24,258 nt of DNA from JABCPE02 sp963506915 (GCA_963506915.1 CAUORE010000026.1:1-24258), one strand, 5' to 3'; shown: positions 1-7,936, counted from the first letter of the stretch. The notes: generated from the letters alone by a model not told the origin. A program made the numbers and translations.

Positions 1-1010
1 TCTTGTTCCAGATTTTTCTGCCATAGCCAAGTGGTTCTCAGCGCTTCTTCCAATGGAGTTTCCGCCTTCCAGCCAAGTTCTTTTTCGGCTTTGGAAGCAT
101 CTGCATAGGCGATGGTAATGTCACCTGCTCTTCTGTCGCAGATTTGGTAAGGGATTTCTAGATTATTTGCTTTTTCAAAAGCCTTTACGATTTCAAGGAC
201 AGAAGACCCTTTCCCTGTTCCCAGATTGAAAATATCAACCAAAGTTTCTGATTTTTCTGAGGTTAGTTTCTGCAGGGCTTTCACATGAGCTTTGGCTAAA
301 TCCATCACATAGATGTAATCACGGATGGCAGTGCCGTCAGGAGTAGGGTAGTCATCTCCCCAGATGTTTAGTTTTTCTCGTATTCCTGCTGCGGTTTGGG
401 TTACATATGGAACGAGATTGTTAGGAATTCCGAGAGGAAGTTCGCCTATTTTAGCTGAAGGATGTGCGCCAATAGGATTAAAATATCTTAATAACGATAC
501 TTTCTTTTGGTGGGCAGTAGCAAAATCTTTCAAAATCTCTTCTGCCATCTGTTTGGTTCGTCCATAGGCGGATTCAGCAGGCTTTATAGGTGCTTCTTCG
601 TTTATCGGCATCTGGTCAGCCTGTCCATAAACGGTGCAGGAAGAACTAAAAATAAAATTAGAAATATTTCTTTCTTTGAATTCCTGCAAAAGATTGATAA
701 GAGAAAACATATTGTTTTCGTAGTAGTCAATAGGCTTTACTTGGCTTTCTCCTACAGCCTTGAACGCTGCAAAATGAATGCATCCGTCTATTTTATGAGC
801 ATCTAGAACTTGTGCTATTTGGCTTCGGTTTCTTAAATCAATAGGATAGAAAGCAGGAGTTTTTCCTGTGATTTGCTCTATTCCAGCTAGTATTTTTTTG
901 TCCGTGTTAGAGAGGTTGTCTACGATAACCACATCAAAATCATTTTCTAAAAGCTCCACCACGGTGTGCGAACCGATGTAGCCTAGACCGCCCGTAACTA
1001 GTATTGTCAT
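1..1010 (-). CDS. galE: UDP-glucose 4-epimerase, 3' end cut by window edge
   Basis: It interconverts UDP-glucose and UDP-galactose in the cytoplasm with bound NAD, supplying galactose units for surface polysaccharide. Translated from the ATG at 1008-1010, it opens with MTILVTGGLGYIGSH, the Rossmann NAD-binding GxxGxxG loop. Further on are the SSSCTVYG segment and YGRTK, which supplies the catalytic Tyr-x-x-x-Lys pair, followed by the RYFNPIGAHP segment typical of GalE. The frame stays open for 336 codons to base 1. Family members are about 338-345 residues long, so only a few C-terminal residues are missing. It starts 4 nt after the stop of the small secreted-protein gene and is probably the last visible gene of a three-gene minus-strand unit with the sugar aminotransferase. 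A related UDP-sugar epimerase is possible, but the match to GalE is strong. Confidence 0.93.
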   Translation of the reverse strand, partial: MTILVTGGLGYIGSHTVVELLENDFDVVIVDNLSNTDKKILAGIEQITGKTPAFYPIDLRNRSQIAQVLDAHKIDGCIHFAAFKAVGESQVKPIDYYENNMFSLINLLQEFKERNISNFIFSSSCTVYGQADQMPINEEAPIKPAESAYGRTKQMAEEILKDFATAHQKKVSLLRYFNPIGAHPSAKIGELPLGIPNNLVPYVTQTAAGIREKLNIWGDDYPTPDGTAIRDYIYVMDLAKAHVKALQKLTSEKSETLVDIFNLGTGKGSSVLEIVKAFEKANNLEIPYQICDRRAGDITIAYADASKAEKELGWKAETPLEEALRTTWLWQKNLEQ

Positions 1011-1014
1011 ACTC

Positions 1015-1530
1015 TTAATTATGTTTTGAAATTCCTTTTTTGTATAAGTCTATCAAGAATTTTTTCTTTTCATTTATCTTCATTTTAGGATTGATAATGG
1101 AGATAAATACCACATTGTTTTCCTTTACGCCAGAAAGTATGATTTGATTGATTTTTTGAGATTCATAATCAAGTTCGATACTCCACAAAACATAGCCTTC
1201 GGATAGTTTTTTGCTGATTTCGGTAACTTTAGCATTGATGGTGTTTCCTTTCCAAAAGTCAAAATCCCATTTATAAAAAGCCTCTAGCAATTCAGTTTGA
1301 GAAAGACCTTCCTTGTAGAATTCCATATTTTGGGAAGGGCGAACGGAAACTTGTATGTTTGAATTTTGCTTGTCATGGAATAGAAATGCTCCTGAATTTT
1401 CATCCGTTCTTATATATTTTACAGATTCGGGAAACTGAACCAAATAGTCATTATTGATTAAAAACTTATTTCCCTCTTGTGCCCATACAAAAGAATTGAA
1501 AAATAGGAGTAAAAGCAAAAATATTCTCAT
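1015..1530 (-). CDS. secreted protein of unknown function
   Basis: I do not recognise the family. The 171-residue product begins with a clear Sec signal peptide: MR, a run of Leu/Ile/Phe, then FVWAQ with likely cleavage after Ala17. The mature part is hydrophilic and looks like a mixed alpha/beta domain with alternating hydrophobic strands, for example around residues 115-145. It has no Cys, no lipobox and no obvious catalytic motif. A loose resemblance to PsbP/DcrB-like small periplasmic proteins is only an impression. It lies 19 nt after the aminotransferase stop and 4 nt before galE on the same strand, so the three are likely cotranscribed. That suggests, without proving, a link to envelope or surface sugar metabolism. 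The ATG at 1528-1530 is chosen because the signal peptide starts there. Confidence 0.8.
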   Translation of the reverse strand: MRIFLLLLLFFNSFVWAQEGNKFLINNDYLVQFPESVKYIRTDENSGAFLFHDKQNSNIQVSVRPSQNMEFYKEGLSQTELLEAFYKWDFDFWKGNTINAKVTEISKKLSEGYVLWSIELDYESQKINQIILSGVKENNVVFISIINPKMKINEKKKFLIDLYKKGISKHN

Positions 1531-1549
1531 AATTATGGTGTTTAAAAAA

Positions 1550-2677
1550 TTATTTATTCATAAATTCCAAAACACTTTCTGTAATGTATTTCAGCTGCTC
1601 TTCATCCAGCTCTGTATGCATCGGCAGGGAAATTACTTGGTCTAGAAGCTTGTCAGTGTTTTTGAAATCAGCATCATTACTCGCTTGGAAGTATGCTTTT
1701 TGTTTTCTGAGAGCCACAGGATAATAGATCATCGCAGGGATTTCTTTTGAAGCAAGAAACTCCTGTAGTTCGTTTCTTTTTCCATTTAAAACTCTTAGTG
1801 TATATTGATGAAAAACATGAGTAGAATTTTCCTCTCTTTTTGGGATAAGTAAATGTGGATGCCCAGCAAAAGCTTCATCGTAGAAGTTTGCAGCTTTTCT
1901 TCTGGCTTCATTGTAGGTTTCTAAATGAGGCAGTTTTCTTCTCAAAATAGCAGCCTGCACGCTGTCCAGTCGAGAGTTTACGCCCACTTCATCGTGATAA
2001 TATCTCTTGTACATTCCGTGATTTACGATTCCTCTTATTTTGTAGGCCAAATCATCATCATTGGTAAAGATAGCGCCGCCATCTCCATAACAACCTAAAT
2101 TCTTAGAAGGGAAAAACGATGTAGTTCCTATGGTTCCTATCGTTCCAGCTTTTTTCTGAGTTCCATCAGAGAAAATAAAATCAGCACCGATGGCCTGTGC
2201 ATTATCCTCGATTACAAAAAGATTATGTTCTTTTGCGATTTTCAAAATAGCCTCCATATTCGCGCACTGCCCGAAAAGATGCACTGGCATGATAGCCTTG
2301 GTTTTAGGCGTAATGGCTTTTTTAAGCTGCTCAATATCAATGGTGAAATTGTCATAATCTACATCCACCAAAACAGCTTTTAGTTTTAATAAATGGATAA
2401 CTTCCACCGTAGCCGCAAAGGTGAAATCTGCCGTAATCACTTCATCGCCTTCCTGTAAATCAAGCGCCATTAGGGCAATTTGCAGAGCGTCCGTGCCGTT
2501 TGCACAAGGAATTACATTTTTCACGCCTAAATATTCTTCTAATTCAGCTTGGAAAGACTGAACCTCAGGGCCATTGATAAAGGCCGCTGACTCGAAGACA
2601 TTCAGCACCGCGTTATCTACTTCGTTTTTTATTTTGAAATATTGACTTTGTAAATCAACCATCTGGATTTTTCTCAT
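1550..2677 (-). CDS. DegT/DnrJ/EryC1/StrS family nucleotide-sugar aminotransferase
   Basis: This is a PLP-dependent enzyme that moves an amino group, normally from glutamate, onto a keto sugar nucleotide used for surface polysaccharide or O-antigen. The product has 375 residues. NGTDAL (60-65) is the phosphate-binding turn, EDNAQ (157-161) carries the Asp that pairs with the PLP ring nitrogen, and SFFPSKNLG (187-195) carries the PLP lysine K192. The SCANGTDALQI-like and GQCA segments resemble WbpE/WlbC-type UDP-GlcNAc3NAcA transaminases as I remember them, but the exact substrate cannot be fixed. The frame extends upstream to 2797. I start at the ATG of 2675-2677, because MRKIQMVDLQSQY matches the usual family N-terminus and the 40 extra residues look like translated leader. 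It heads a likely operon with the secreted protein and galE. Confidence 0.92.
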   Translation of the reverse strand: MRKIQMVDLQSQYFKIKNEVDNAVLNVFESAAFINGPEVQSFQAELEEYLGVKNVIPCANGTDALQIALMALDLQEGDEVITADFTFAATVEVIHLLKLKAVLVDVDYDNFTIDIEQLKKAITPKTKAIMPVHLFGQCANMEAILKIAKEHNLFVIEDNAQAIGADFIFSDGTQKKAGTIGTIGTTSFFPSKNLGCYGDGGAIFTNDDDLAYKIRGIVNHGMYKRYYHDEVGVNSRLDSVQAAILRRKLPHLETYNEARRKAANFYDEAFAGHPHLLIPKREENSTHVFHQYTLRVLNGKRNELQEFLASKEIPAMIYYPVALRKQKAYFQASNDADFKNTDKLLDQVISLPMHTELDEEQLKYITESVLEFMNK

Positions 2678-2785
2678 AATCAAATTTTTTTGTAAAAATA
2701 CAATTTCTAAACTATTTATAGAAGGAAATTTGCAAAAGATGTTAAATGTCATTAAAAAAAATTCTTTAGCATAAATATAAAGTCG

Positions 2786-2793
2786 TACCTTTA
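2786..2793 (+). promoter_or_regulatory. probable promoter -7 element for the CBS gene
   Basis: TACCTTTA fits the Bacteroidetes TAnnTTTG consensus except for the last base. It lies about 40 nt before the ATG of the CBS-domain gene, in the region between that gene and the divergent aminotransferase. No clear TTTG -33 box is visible at the right distance. Confidence 0.4.
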
Positions 2794-2834
2794 TCAAAGA
2801 AAAAAAGGAAGTTTAATCTTAAATATAAATTATT

Positions 2835-3251
2835 ATGAAACACAGAGTTCCAGTATCTCAGATTATGACAAAGGATGTAGTTAAGCTTACTACAAAAAAC
2901 ACATTGTTTGATGCAGAAAAACTTTTCAAAGAACATAACATCAGACACTTACCTGTTGTGAGCGGAAACCAGCTGATAGGTATTTTGAGTTATTCGGATT
3001 TGTTGAGAATTAGTTTTTCAGAATTGTCGGATAATGAGGAAAAAGTAGACACTACAGTGTATAATGCATACACTATAGAGCAGGTGATGGCAAAAAATCC
3101 AGTAGGTGTGTCACCAGACCAAACAGTGAGAGATGTAACTGAAATTTTGGCAAAACAAAGTTTCCACTCTCTACCAGTAGTAGAAAATGGTGAACTGAAA
3201 GGAGTAATCACTACAACAGATTTATTGAAATACTTCTTAGAACAATACTAA
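2835..3251 (+). CDS. two-CBS-domain protein
   Basis: The 138-residue cytoplasmic protein consists almost wholly of two CBS motifs, at about residues 7-65 and 77-136. Both show the usual pattern: VSQIMTKDVVKL then HLPVVSGNQLIGILSYSDLL, and VEQVM-like EQVMAKNPVGVSP then HSLPVVENGELKGVITTTDLL. Tandem CBS motifs form a Bateman module that typically binds adenine nucleotides or SAM and acts as a sensor. No enzyme, channel or DNA-binding domain is attached, so any effector must be a partner protein. It stands alone, divergent from the sugar aminotransferase, with its own candidate promoter and a strong terminator. The ATG follows an A/T-rich leader with no Shine-Dalgarno sequence. The family call is firm; the ligand and partner are unknown. 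Confidence 0.93.
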   Translation: MKHRVPVSQIMTKDVVKLTTKNTLFDAEKLFKEHNIRHLPVVSGNQLIGILSYSDLLRISFSELSDNEEKVDTTVYNAYTIEQVMAKNPVGVSPDQTVRDVTEILAKQSFHSLPVVENGELKGVITTTDLLKYFLEQY

Positions 3252-3276
3252 AAAGTCTTTTACAATAAAAAACGAA

Positions 3277-3311
3277 ACATCTTACTTTTTTTGAGTAAGA
3301 TGTTTTTTTTT
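3277..3311 (+). terminator. intrinsic terminator after the CBS gene
   Basis: Perfect 9-bp inverted repeat ACATCTTAC (3277-3285) and GTAAGATGT (3295-3303) with a 9-nt T-rich loop, followed directly by a run of T to 3311. It ends the CBS transcript before the convergent PAP2 gene. Confidence 0.88.
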
Positions 3312-3334
3312 GTAATTAAATTTATTTCTAAAAT

Positions 3335-4336
3335 TTAAAACTTGATATTTACGCCTATGGTCTGGTACCCATACAGAGAACCTGCTGACAGTTGCAAGTC
3401 ATATTTTTTCTTGTTTTCCGCCATAGGAGAGTTATTTACTTTCGTGATTCTCGCTTTGGCAATATTTTTCCCGATAAGGTAACCGAGGAAAATCGCGATA
3501 GGATAGTCTGACACCCAGTGAACCTTACTCTGAAGCATTTCAAAAGACATAAGCCCTAAAAGAGTGTATCCCACAGGTTTTAGCCATTTTTTGTCTGGGT
3601 AATTTTCTGTAAGCACCGTGAGGGCAGCCATTGCAGTGGTAAGGTGTCCAGAGGGCATGGCATCATATTTAGGAGTATCTCCTTGGTATGCCGCAAAACT
3701 CGGTGCGAAAGTCCAGTGGCTGTGCCATCCGTTTCGTTCAGCAGTGATGAACGGGCTTTCTCTTCCTGTGATACGCTTAATAGATTGAGCAAAAACTCCT
3801 GACAGCGCAAGGCTTTCTATGAGCTGCATAGAGGTGCTGATTGCCCGATAATCATTTTTAAATAAACCATAGGTTGCAAGTCCTCCACTGATTAAAATCA
3901 CTGTGGTTCCATTACCGATGAAATACAGAGCAGAGTTCACATCCGCAGGGATTATTTTTAGAAATCCAAGTTTGCGGTAGGTGTGGGCTTCATTCATGCC
4001 GAGAGTTTCGGCAAGATTTCGGCTTTCTCTAATGACCCAAGGGTCTGCAGGGATGAGAGCTGCGGTGCTTCCCAAGGCAGCAAGTCCGTAGGGATAGTAT
4101 TTTTTTGAAACTATATCTGTGGCCGTTCCTGCGATGTTTTTGGGTATTTTATTGACAATGTCCCAAAACTTCGGCTTTTGATAGATAAAAGTTTCGTTTT
4201 CAGATATTTTTACTTCCTGAATTTTTGTATTCTGAGTTTGTATGCTGTCCAAAGGAGTTTTCACAGCCAAACTATCATTAGTCTGAGCAACGAAAAAAGA
4301 ACTTAGAAATAGGCTGACAAAAATTGTAATCTTCAT
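3335..4336 (-). CDS. exported PAP2-superfamily phosphatase, divergent motifs
   Basis: PAP2/type 2 phosphatidate phosphatases remove phosphate from lipid or polyprenyl pyrophosphates at the membrane. The 333-residue product has a signal peptide (MKITIFVSLFLSSFFVAQ), then a polar stretch, then a C-terminal PAP2 domain with several hydrophobic segments. Motif C2 is intact: AMPSGH at 226-231 with the catalytic His231. C1 reads K187-RITGRE-SP where the consensus has RP. C3 has His273 and Asp277 (HWVSD) but no SR pair at the expected positions. The general base/nucleophile residues are thus present, while two phosphate-binding arginines differ from consensus. It starts 10 nt after the stop of the second PAP2 gene, so the two are surely cotranscribed. 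Lipid A, undecaprenyl-PP or phosphatidylglycerol-phosphate are possible substrates; none can be chosen. Confidence 0.87.
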   Translation of the reverse strand: MKITIFVSLFLSSFFVAQTNDSLAVKTPLDSIQTQNTKIQEVKISENETFIYQKPKFWDIVNKIPKNIAGTATDIVSKKYYPYGLAALGSTAALIPADPWVIRESRNLAETLGMNEAHTYRKLGFLKIIPADVNSALYFIGNGTTVILISGGLATYGLFKNDYRAISTSMQLIESLALSGVFAQSIKRITGRESPFITAERNGWHSHWTFAPSFAAYQGDTPKYDAMPSGHLTTAMAALTVLTENYPDKKWLKPVGYTLLGLMSFEMLQSKVHWVSDYPIAIFLGYLIGKNIAKARITKVNNSPMAENKKKYDLQLSAGSLYGYQTIGVNIKF

Positions 4337-4346
4337 TATTAAACTA

Positions 4347-5105
4347 TTAGTAAACTACGCCCAAGAAAGGGTCTTTTTTTTCTTTTTTAGGTTTGTTCCA
4401 TTTGTATTTATGTGTCCAGTATGCTAGTTTCATGGAGAGAATCCCCAGTCCAGCACCGAATAGGACATCACTCACATAGTGTCTGTTGTTGGCTATTCTC
4501 ATGATTCCCACCACACTAGCCGAACCATAGGCAGCATAAGGCACCCAAGGGTGTTCGTCCTTGTATTCCATGGCAAGGATAGTAGCTCCGCTAAAAGCGT
4601 ATGCAGTATGCCCAGAAGGGAAGGACATTTGGGCTCCGTTGGGTCTTTTATTGTTGATGACTTGTTTCATGAGATGTGCCATCCCTAGAGTAATGATGTG
4701 TCCTTTGGCATGTATGGCTAGACGGTTTTTCCAGTCTGTTTTGGGTTTCATTCCCATCAGCTCAAAGCCGTAGACAGCGACATGAGGAGCAAACTGGAGA
4801 TAATCATCAAATTTATTTCTAAAATGAGGAATCTGTTTGTTTCTCCATTGGTGAACTTCCTGTTTGGTTTTTCCTTCAGAGATTAGCCCAAGAGCCATCA
4901 GCCCAGCAGGAATGTAGAGTTCCTTGGGTCTGAATTTAGGTCTTTCAATGAGGTTTATACTATCTTGTTTAGGCTCTATGGTGAGGGTTTCCTGTGTTTC
5001 CTTTATTTCCTGCTCTGTCACTTCTTGCCCTTGTTGTTCTTGAGCAAGGCATTTGCCATTTGCAATGAAAAACAAGGGTAAGAAAAATAAAAACTTTAAC
5101 AACAT
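4347..5105 (-). CDS. exported PAP2-superfamily phosphatase
   Basis: The 252-residue product has a signal peptide (MLLKFLFFLPLFFIANGKCLAQ), a Gln/Glu-rich linker, and a PAP2 domain carrying the three motifs: K-QVINNK-RP (C1), SFPSGHTAYAF (C2, catalytic His) and R-IANNR-HYVSD (C3). The arginines missing from its downstream neighbour are present here, so this copy looks catalytically normal. It should act on a lipid-linked phosphate or pyrophosphate on the periplasmic face. It is the first of the tandem PAP2 pair and lies 53 nt after dapA on the same strand. It could be transcribed with dapA or from an AT-rich leader of its own; I see no convincing promoter. The substrate is open: phosphatidate, polyprenyl-PP or lipid A. 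Confidence 0.9.
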   Translation of the reverse strand: MLLKFLFFLPLFFIANGKCLAQEQQGQEVTEQEIKETQETLTIEPKQDSINLIERPKFRPKELYIPAGLMALGLISEGKTKQEVHQWRNKQIPHFRNKFDDYLQFAPHVAVYGFELMGMKPKTDWKNRLAIHAKGHIITLGMAHLMKQVINNKRPNGAQMSFPSGHTAYAFSGATILAMEYKDEHPWVPYAAYGSASVVGIMRIANNRHYVSDVLFGAGLGILSMKLAYWTHKYKWNKPKKEKKDPFLGVVY

Positions 5106-5158
5106 AAATTCTTAAAATTAATAGTTTTTAAAATTAAAATTTAACTTCAAAAAAAGAT

Positions 5159-6037
5159 TTAATTCTGTAAATTTTTCATTTCGGCTTTTATTCTATCTTG
5201 CAGATTTTCAGAAGCTTTTATTAGAGGAAGTCTCAGGTGGTTTTTGATAATGCCCATTTCTGCTAAAACAGTTTTCACACCGCAAGGGTTTCCTTCTGCG
5301 AAGATAAGTCTTATGAGTTCAACGAGCTGATTATGAATAGTATATGCTTCTTTCACTTTGCTTTCTTTGGCAAGTTTTATCATATCTGAAAAAAGCTTAG
5401 GATAAGCCTGCCCAATTACCGAAATTACACCGTCTCCACCAGCTAGAGTAACAGGAAGCGTGAACTCATCATCACCCGAAACTAGAGAAAAACCTGCAGG
5501 CTTCTTTCTTAAAATATCAAAATATTGGCTGATATTCGGCGAAGCTTCTTTTATCATAAAAAGATTTGGGAAATCTTTGGCAAGTCTCAGTGTCGTTGCG
5601 GCTTCTATATTTTGACCTGTTCGCCCAGGAACATTGTAAATGATGATGTTTTTCCCTGTGGAAGCCAGCATTTTATAGTGCTGATAAATTCCCTCTTGAT
5701 TAGGTTTATTATAATATGGTGAAACAGAAAGAATTCCTTCAAAGTTGCTTAAATCCGTAGATTCTATCTGTTCTTTAACAGCCAAAGTGTTATTCCCTCC
5801 GATACCTAAAACCAGTGGAAGTCTTTTGTTGTTTACTTTTACGATATGTTCTATGACTTGTGCCTGTTCAGTCTTGGAAAGCGTGGCAGTTTCCGCCGTA
5901 GTTCCTAGAACGACTAGGAAATCTGTTCCATTGGCGATGTTATATTCTACTAATTTAGTTAAAGAATCAAAATCTATGGATAAATCCTCATTAAATGGCG
6001 TAACCAAAGCTACTCCCAAACCTTTTAAATTACTCAT
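5159..6037 (-). CDS. dapA: 4-hydroxy-tetrahydrodipicolinate synthase
   Basis: It condenses pyruvate with aspartate semialdehyde, the first committed step to diaminopimelate and lysine, in the cytoplasm. The 292-residue length matches the family. Visible active-site residues are Thr46-Thr47 in LGTTAE, SPYYNKP at 106-112, Tyr134 and Arg139 in IIIYNVPGRTGQN, and the Schiff-base Lys163 in MIKEAS. The start MSNLKGLGVALVTPF at 6037 fits the usual N-terminus. It faces the divergent nucleotidase operon and has a candidate promoter 18 nt upstream. No other lysine gene is nearby, and the downstream PAP2 genes have no evident pathway link. N-acetylneuraminate lyase relatives share the fold, but the motif set and length favour DapA. 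Confidence 0.96.
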   Translation of the reverse strand: MSNLKGLGVALVTPFNEDLSIDFDSLTKLVEYNIANGTDFLVVLGTTAETATLSKTEQAQVIEHIVKVNNKRLPLVLGIGGNNTLAVKEQIESTDLSNFEGILSVSPYYNKPNQEGIYQHYKMLASTGKNIIIYNVPGRTGQNIEAATTLRLAKDFPNLFMIKEASPNISQYFDILRKKPAGFSLVSGDDEFTLPVTLAGGDGVISVIGQAYPKLFSDMIKLAKESKVKEAYTIHNQLVELIRLIFAEGNPCGVKTVLAEMGIIKNHLRLPLIKASENLQDRIKAEMKNLQN

Positions 6038-6055
6038 TGTTTAAAATTTTGAAGC

Positions 6056-6063
6056 CAAATTTA
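6056..6063 (-). promoter_or_regulatory. candidate promoter -7 element for dapA
   Basis: Read on the minus strand this is TAAATTTG, an exact TAnnTTTG match, about 18 nt before the dapA ATG. No TTG box is found at 17-23 nt upstream, only T-rich sequence. It would give a very short leader. Confidence 0.4.
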
Positions 6064-6119
6064 AGGTTTTTATTAAAAAGATAAAAATAAGCAAGGACTT
6101 TTTAAGTAAAATTTAGGAT

Positions 6120-6152
6120 TTTGCTGTTTTTTATATTTATTCCATACCTTTG
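6120..6152 (+). promoter_or_regulatory. promoter of the nucleotidase-recO operon
   Basis: TTTG (6120-6123), a 21-nt spacer, then TACCTTTG (6145-6152): both halves of the Bacteroidetes promoter. Transcription should start near 6159. This makes an ATG at 6163 unlikely as the start codon and supports the one at 6217. Confidence 0.65.
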
Positions 6153-6216
6153 AATATCATATTTGAGTAAAAATCCCGAAATAATCTATATATTTGTGGC
6201 TGTATTTAAAGAACAA

Positions 6217-6975
6217 ATGAAAAATAAAAGTATATTATTAGGAGCAGTTTTGATGGCTGTGGTGTCATGTACTACACAGCTGAATGTAAGCCAAGTTTCT
6301 CCTCAGAAAAACCAGTTGATCAATGGGGAAATAGCACAGAAAAAAGAGTTGGTTTCCGTTATCACACCATATAAAAAGGAGCTGGAGAATAAAATGAACC
6401 AGAAAATTTCCCATACCGAGGTGGAGCTAAATAGAAAGGGAGATAACAGTTCGCTTGGGCAGCTTCTGGTGGATTTTGTGCTGGAAGGAGCCAATGATTG
6501 GGGTGTGAAAAACAGTATTCCTAGTGTAGATGCAGCGATTTTAAATGTAGGAGGAATCCGAAATGATATCAGTAAGGGAGATATTTTGCTGAGAAATATT
6601 TTTGAAGTGATGCCTTTTGAAAATCAATTGGTTATCGTTAAAATGAAGGGCGAAGACATACAGGGCGTTTTTGACTATTACGAAAAACAAAAAAGAAATA
6701 ATCCTGTGGCTGGATTTACGATAGTGGTAGAAAATGGAAAACTAAAACAAGGGCTGATAAACGGCGAAAAACCAAAAGCTGGTCAGTACTACTACATTGC
6801 GACCTCGGACTACTTAGCCTATGGAGGAGATTATATGAAATTTTTCCTAAAAGGAGAACAGCTTATACCAACGGAAATGACCCTGAGGGATTTATTTATT
6901 GAGAAATTTAAACAAAATCCAGAGATAAAAATAAAGCAGGAACAAAGACTGCAATTTATCGGGAATAACCAATAA
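6217..6975 (+). CDS. lipoprotein with 5'-nucleotidase C-terminal domain
   Basis: The 252-residue protein is the substrate-binding half of a 5'-nucleotidase/UshA-type enzyme, made without the catalytic half. It starts with a lipoprotein signal, MKNKSILLGAVLMAVVSC, with lipobox VVSC and lipidated Cys18, so it should sit on a membrane outside the cytoplasm. The 5_nucleotid_C domain covers most of the rest. It shows the LGQLLVDFVLEGAN segment, the hallmark NVGGIRNDI, EVMPFENQLVIVKMKG, and a late YGGDYMKF. The open frame reaches back to 6163, but the ATG at 6217 is chosen because the lipoprotein signal begins there and a promoter lies directly upstream. The metallophosphatase half follows 12 nt later, and the two products probably work together on nucleotides in the periplasm. 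Confidence 0.9.
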   Translation: MKNKSILLGAVLMAVVSCTTQLNVSQVSPQKNQLINGEIAQKKELVSVITPYKKELENKMNQKISHTEVELNRKGDNSSLGQLLVDFVLEGANDWGVKNSIPSVDAAILNVGGIRNDISKGDILLRNIFEVMPFENQLVIVKMKGEDIQGVFDYYEKQKRNNPVAGFTIVVENGKLKQGLINGEKPKAGQYYYIATSDYLAYGGDYMKFFLKGEQLIPTEMTLRDLFIEKFKQNPEIKIKQEQRLQFIGNNQ

Positions 6976-6987
6976 GAACAAGCAAAA

Positions 6988-7932
6988 ATGAATAGAAAAG
7001 AATTTTTGAAAATATTGGGTGGAGGAGCTTTGGCAACGACACTTACGCCAAATGTTTTGTCAGCAAAGACATTTGATGCAAAAGATACGCCTGAAAAAAT
7101 CACCATTCTTCACACCAATGACCAGCATAGCAGGATAGAGCCTTTCGAGGAAGGGCACAGCAGGTATCCCAATCAGGGAGGATTTGCGAGGAGAGCTACT
7201 CTGATAGATCAGATTAGGGGTGTGGAAAAGAATGTGCTTTTGTTCGATAGTGGCGATATTTTCCAAGGAACGCCTTATTTTAATATGTTTGGCGGCGAGC
7301 TGGAATTTAAGCTCATGTCCATGATGAAATATGATGCGGCTACTATGGGAAATCATGATTTTGACAATGGTTTGGAAGGATTTTTAAAGGTTTTACCGAA
7401 TGCTAAATTCCCTTTCATTTGTTCTAATTATGATTTTTCGGACACTATTTTAAAGGGAAAAACACAGCCGTATAAGATTTTTAGAAAAGGAAATATTAAA
7501 ATAGGCGTGTTTGGTCTGGGAGTGAAATTGGAAGGGCTTGTCGGGAAAAAATATTACGGTGAAACTAAATACCTTGACCCTGTTGCGACGGCGCAGAAAT
7601 ACGCAGATTTCCTTAGAAATACCAAAAAATGTGATTTGGTTGTTTGTCTTTCACATTTGGGATATGATTACGGACAGTCAGAAGATATGGTTTCTGATAG
7701 GAAATTGGCGGCTCAGACTCACGGAATAGACATTATTTTAGGAGGACACACGCACACATTTTTGACAGAACCAAATGTTCTTAAAAACAGCAAGGGTGTG
7801 AATGTTCTCGTGAACCAAGTGGGATGGGCAGGGATTTTGCTGGGAAGGATAGATTTTTATTTTGATAAAGATAAGAAAATCAGCAAAGTATCTTTCCAAA
7901 ACCAATTCATAGATAATAAGATAATCGTTTGA
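6988..7932 (+). CDS. exported metallophosphatase (5'-nucleotidase N-terminal domain)
   Basis: This 314-residue protein is the catalytic half of a 5'-nucleotidase, hydrolysing phosphate esters with a two-metal centre. The calcineurin-like motifs are complete: D45-x-H47 in HTNDQH, GD at 89-90, GNHDF at 121-125, His223 in LSHLG and GGHTH at 252-256. The N-terminus MNRKEFLKILGGGALATTL is an export signal that resembles a Tat signal, though it has Arg-Lys instead of twin Arg. There is no C-terminal nucleotide-specificity domain. That domain is encoded by the gene just upstream, so the order of the halves is reversed compared with fused enzymes. recO starts 4 nt after its stop. The activity call is firm at family level; the preferred substrate is inferred. 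Confidence 0.93.
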   Translation: MNRKEFLKILGGGALATTLTPNVLSAKTFDAKDTPEKITILHTNDQHSRIEPFEEGHSRYPNQGGFARRATLIDQIRGVEKNVLLFDSGDIFQGTPYFNMFGGELEFKLMSMMKYDAATMGNHDFDNGLEGFLKVLPNAKFPFICSNYDFSDTILKGKTQPYKIFRKGNIKIGVFGLGVKLEGLVGKKYYGETKYLDPVATAQKYADFLRNTKKCDLVVCLSHLGYDYGQSEDMVSDRKLAAQTHGIDIILGGHTHTFLTEPNVLKNSKGVNVLVNQVGWAGILLGRIDFYFDKDKKISKVSFQNQFIDNKIIV

Positions 7933-7936
7933 TAAT

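Noticed and set aside
507..806. 99-codon plus-strand frame inside galE
   Set aside because: It is antisense to an intact galE and has no credible protein features.
2678..2797. N-terminal extension of the aminotransferase by 40 residues
   Set aside because: The extra residues are Phe/Ile/Lys-rich like translated AT-rich leader, and the family N-terminus begins at the ATG of 2675-2677.
6163..6216. Upstream start for the nucleotidase lipoprotein
   Set aside because: It falls at the predicted transcription start and would bury the lipoprotein signal behind 18 residues.
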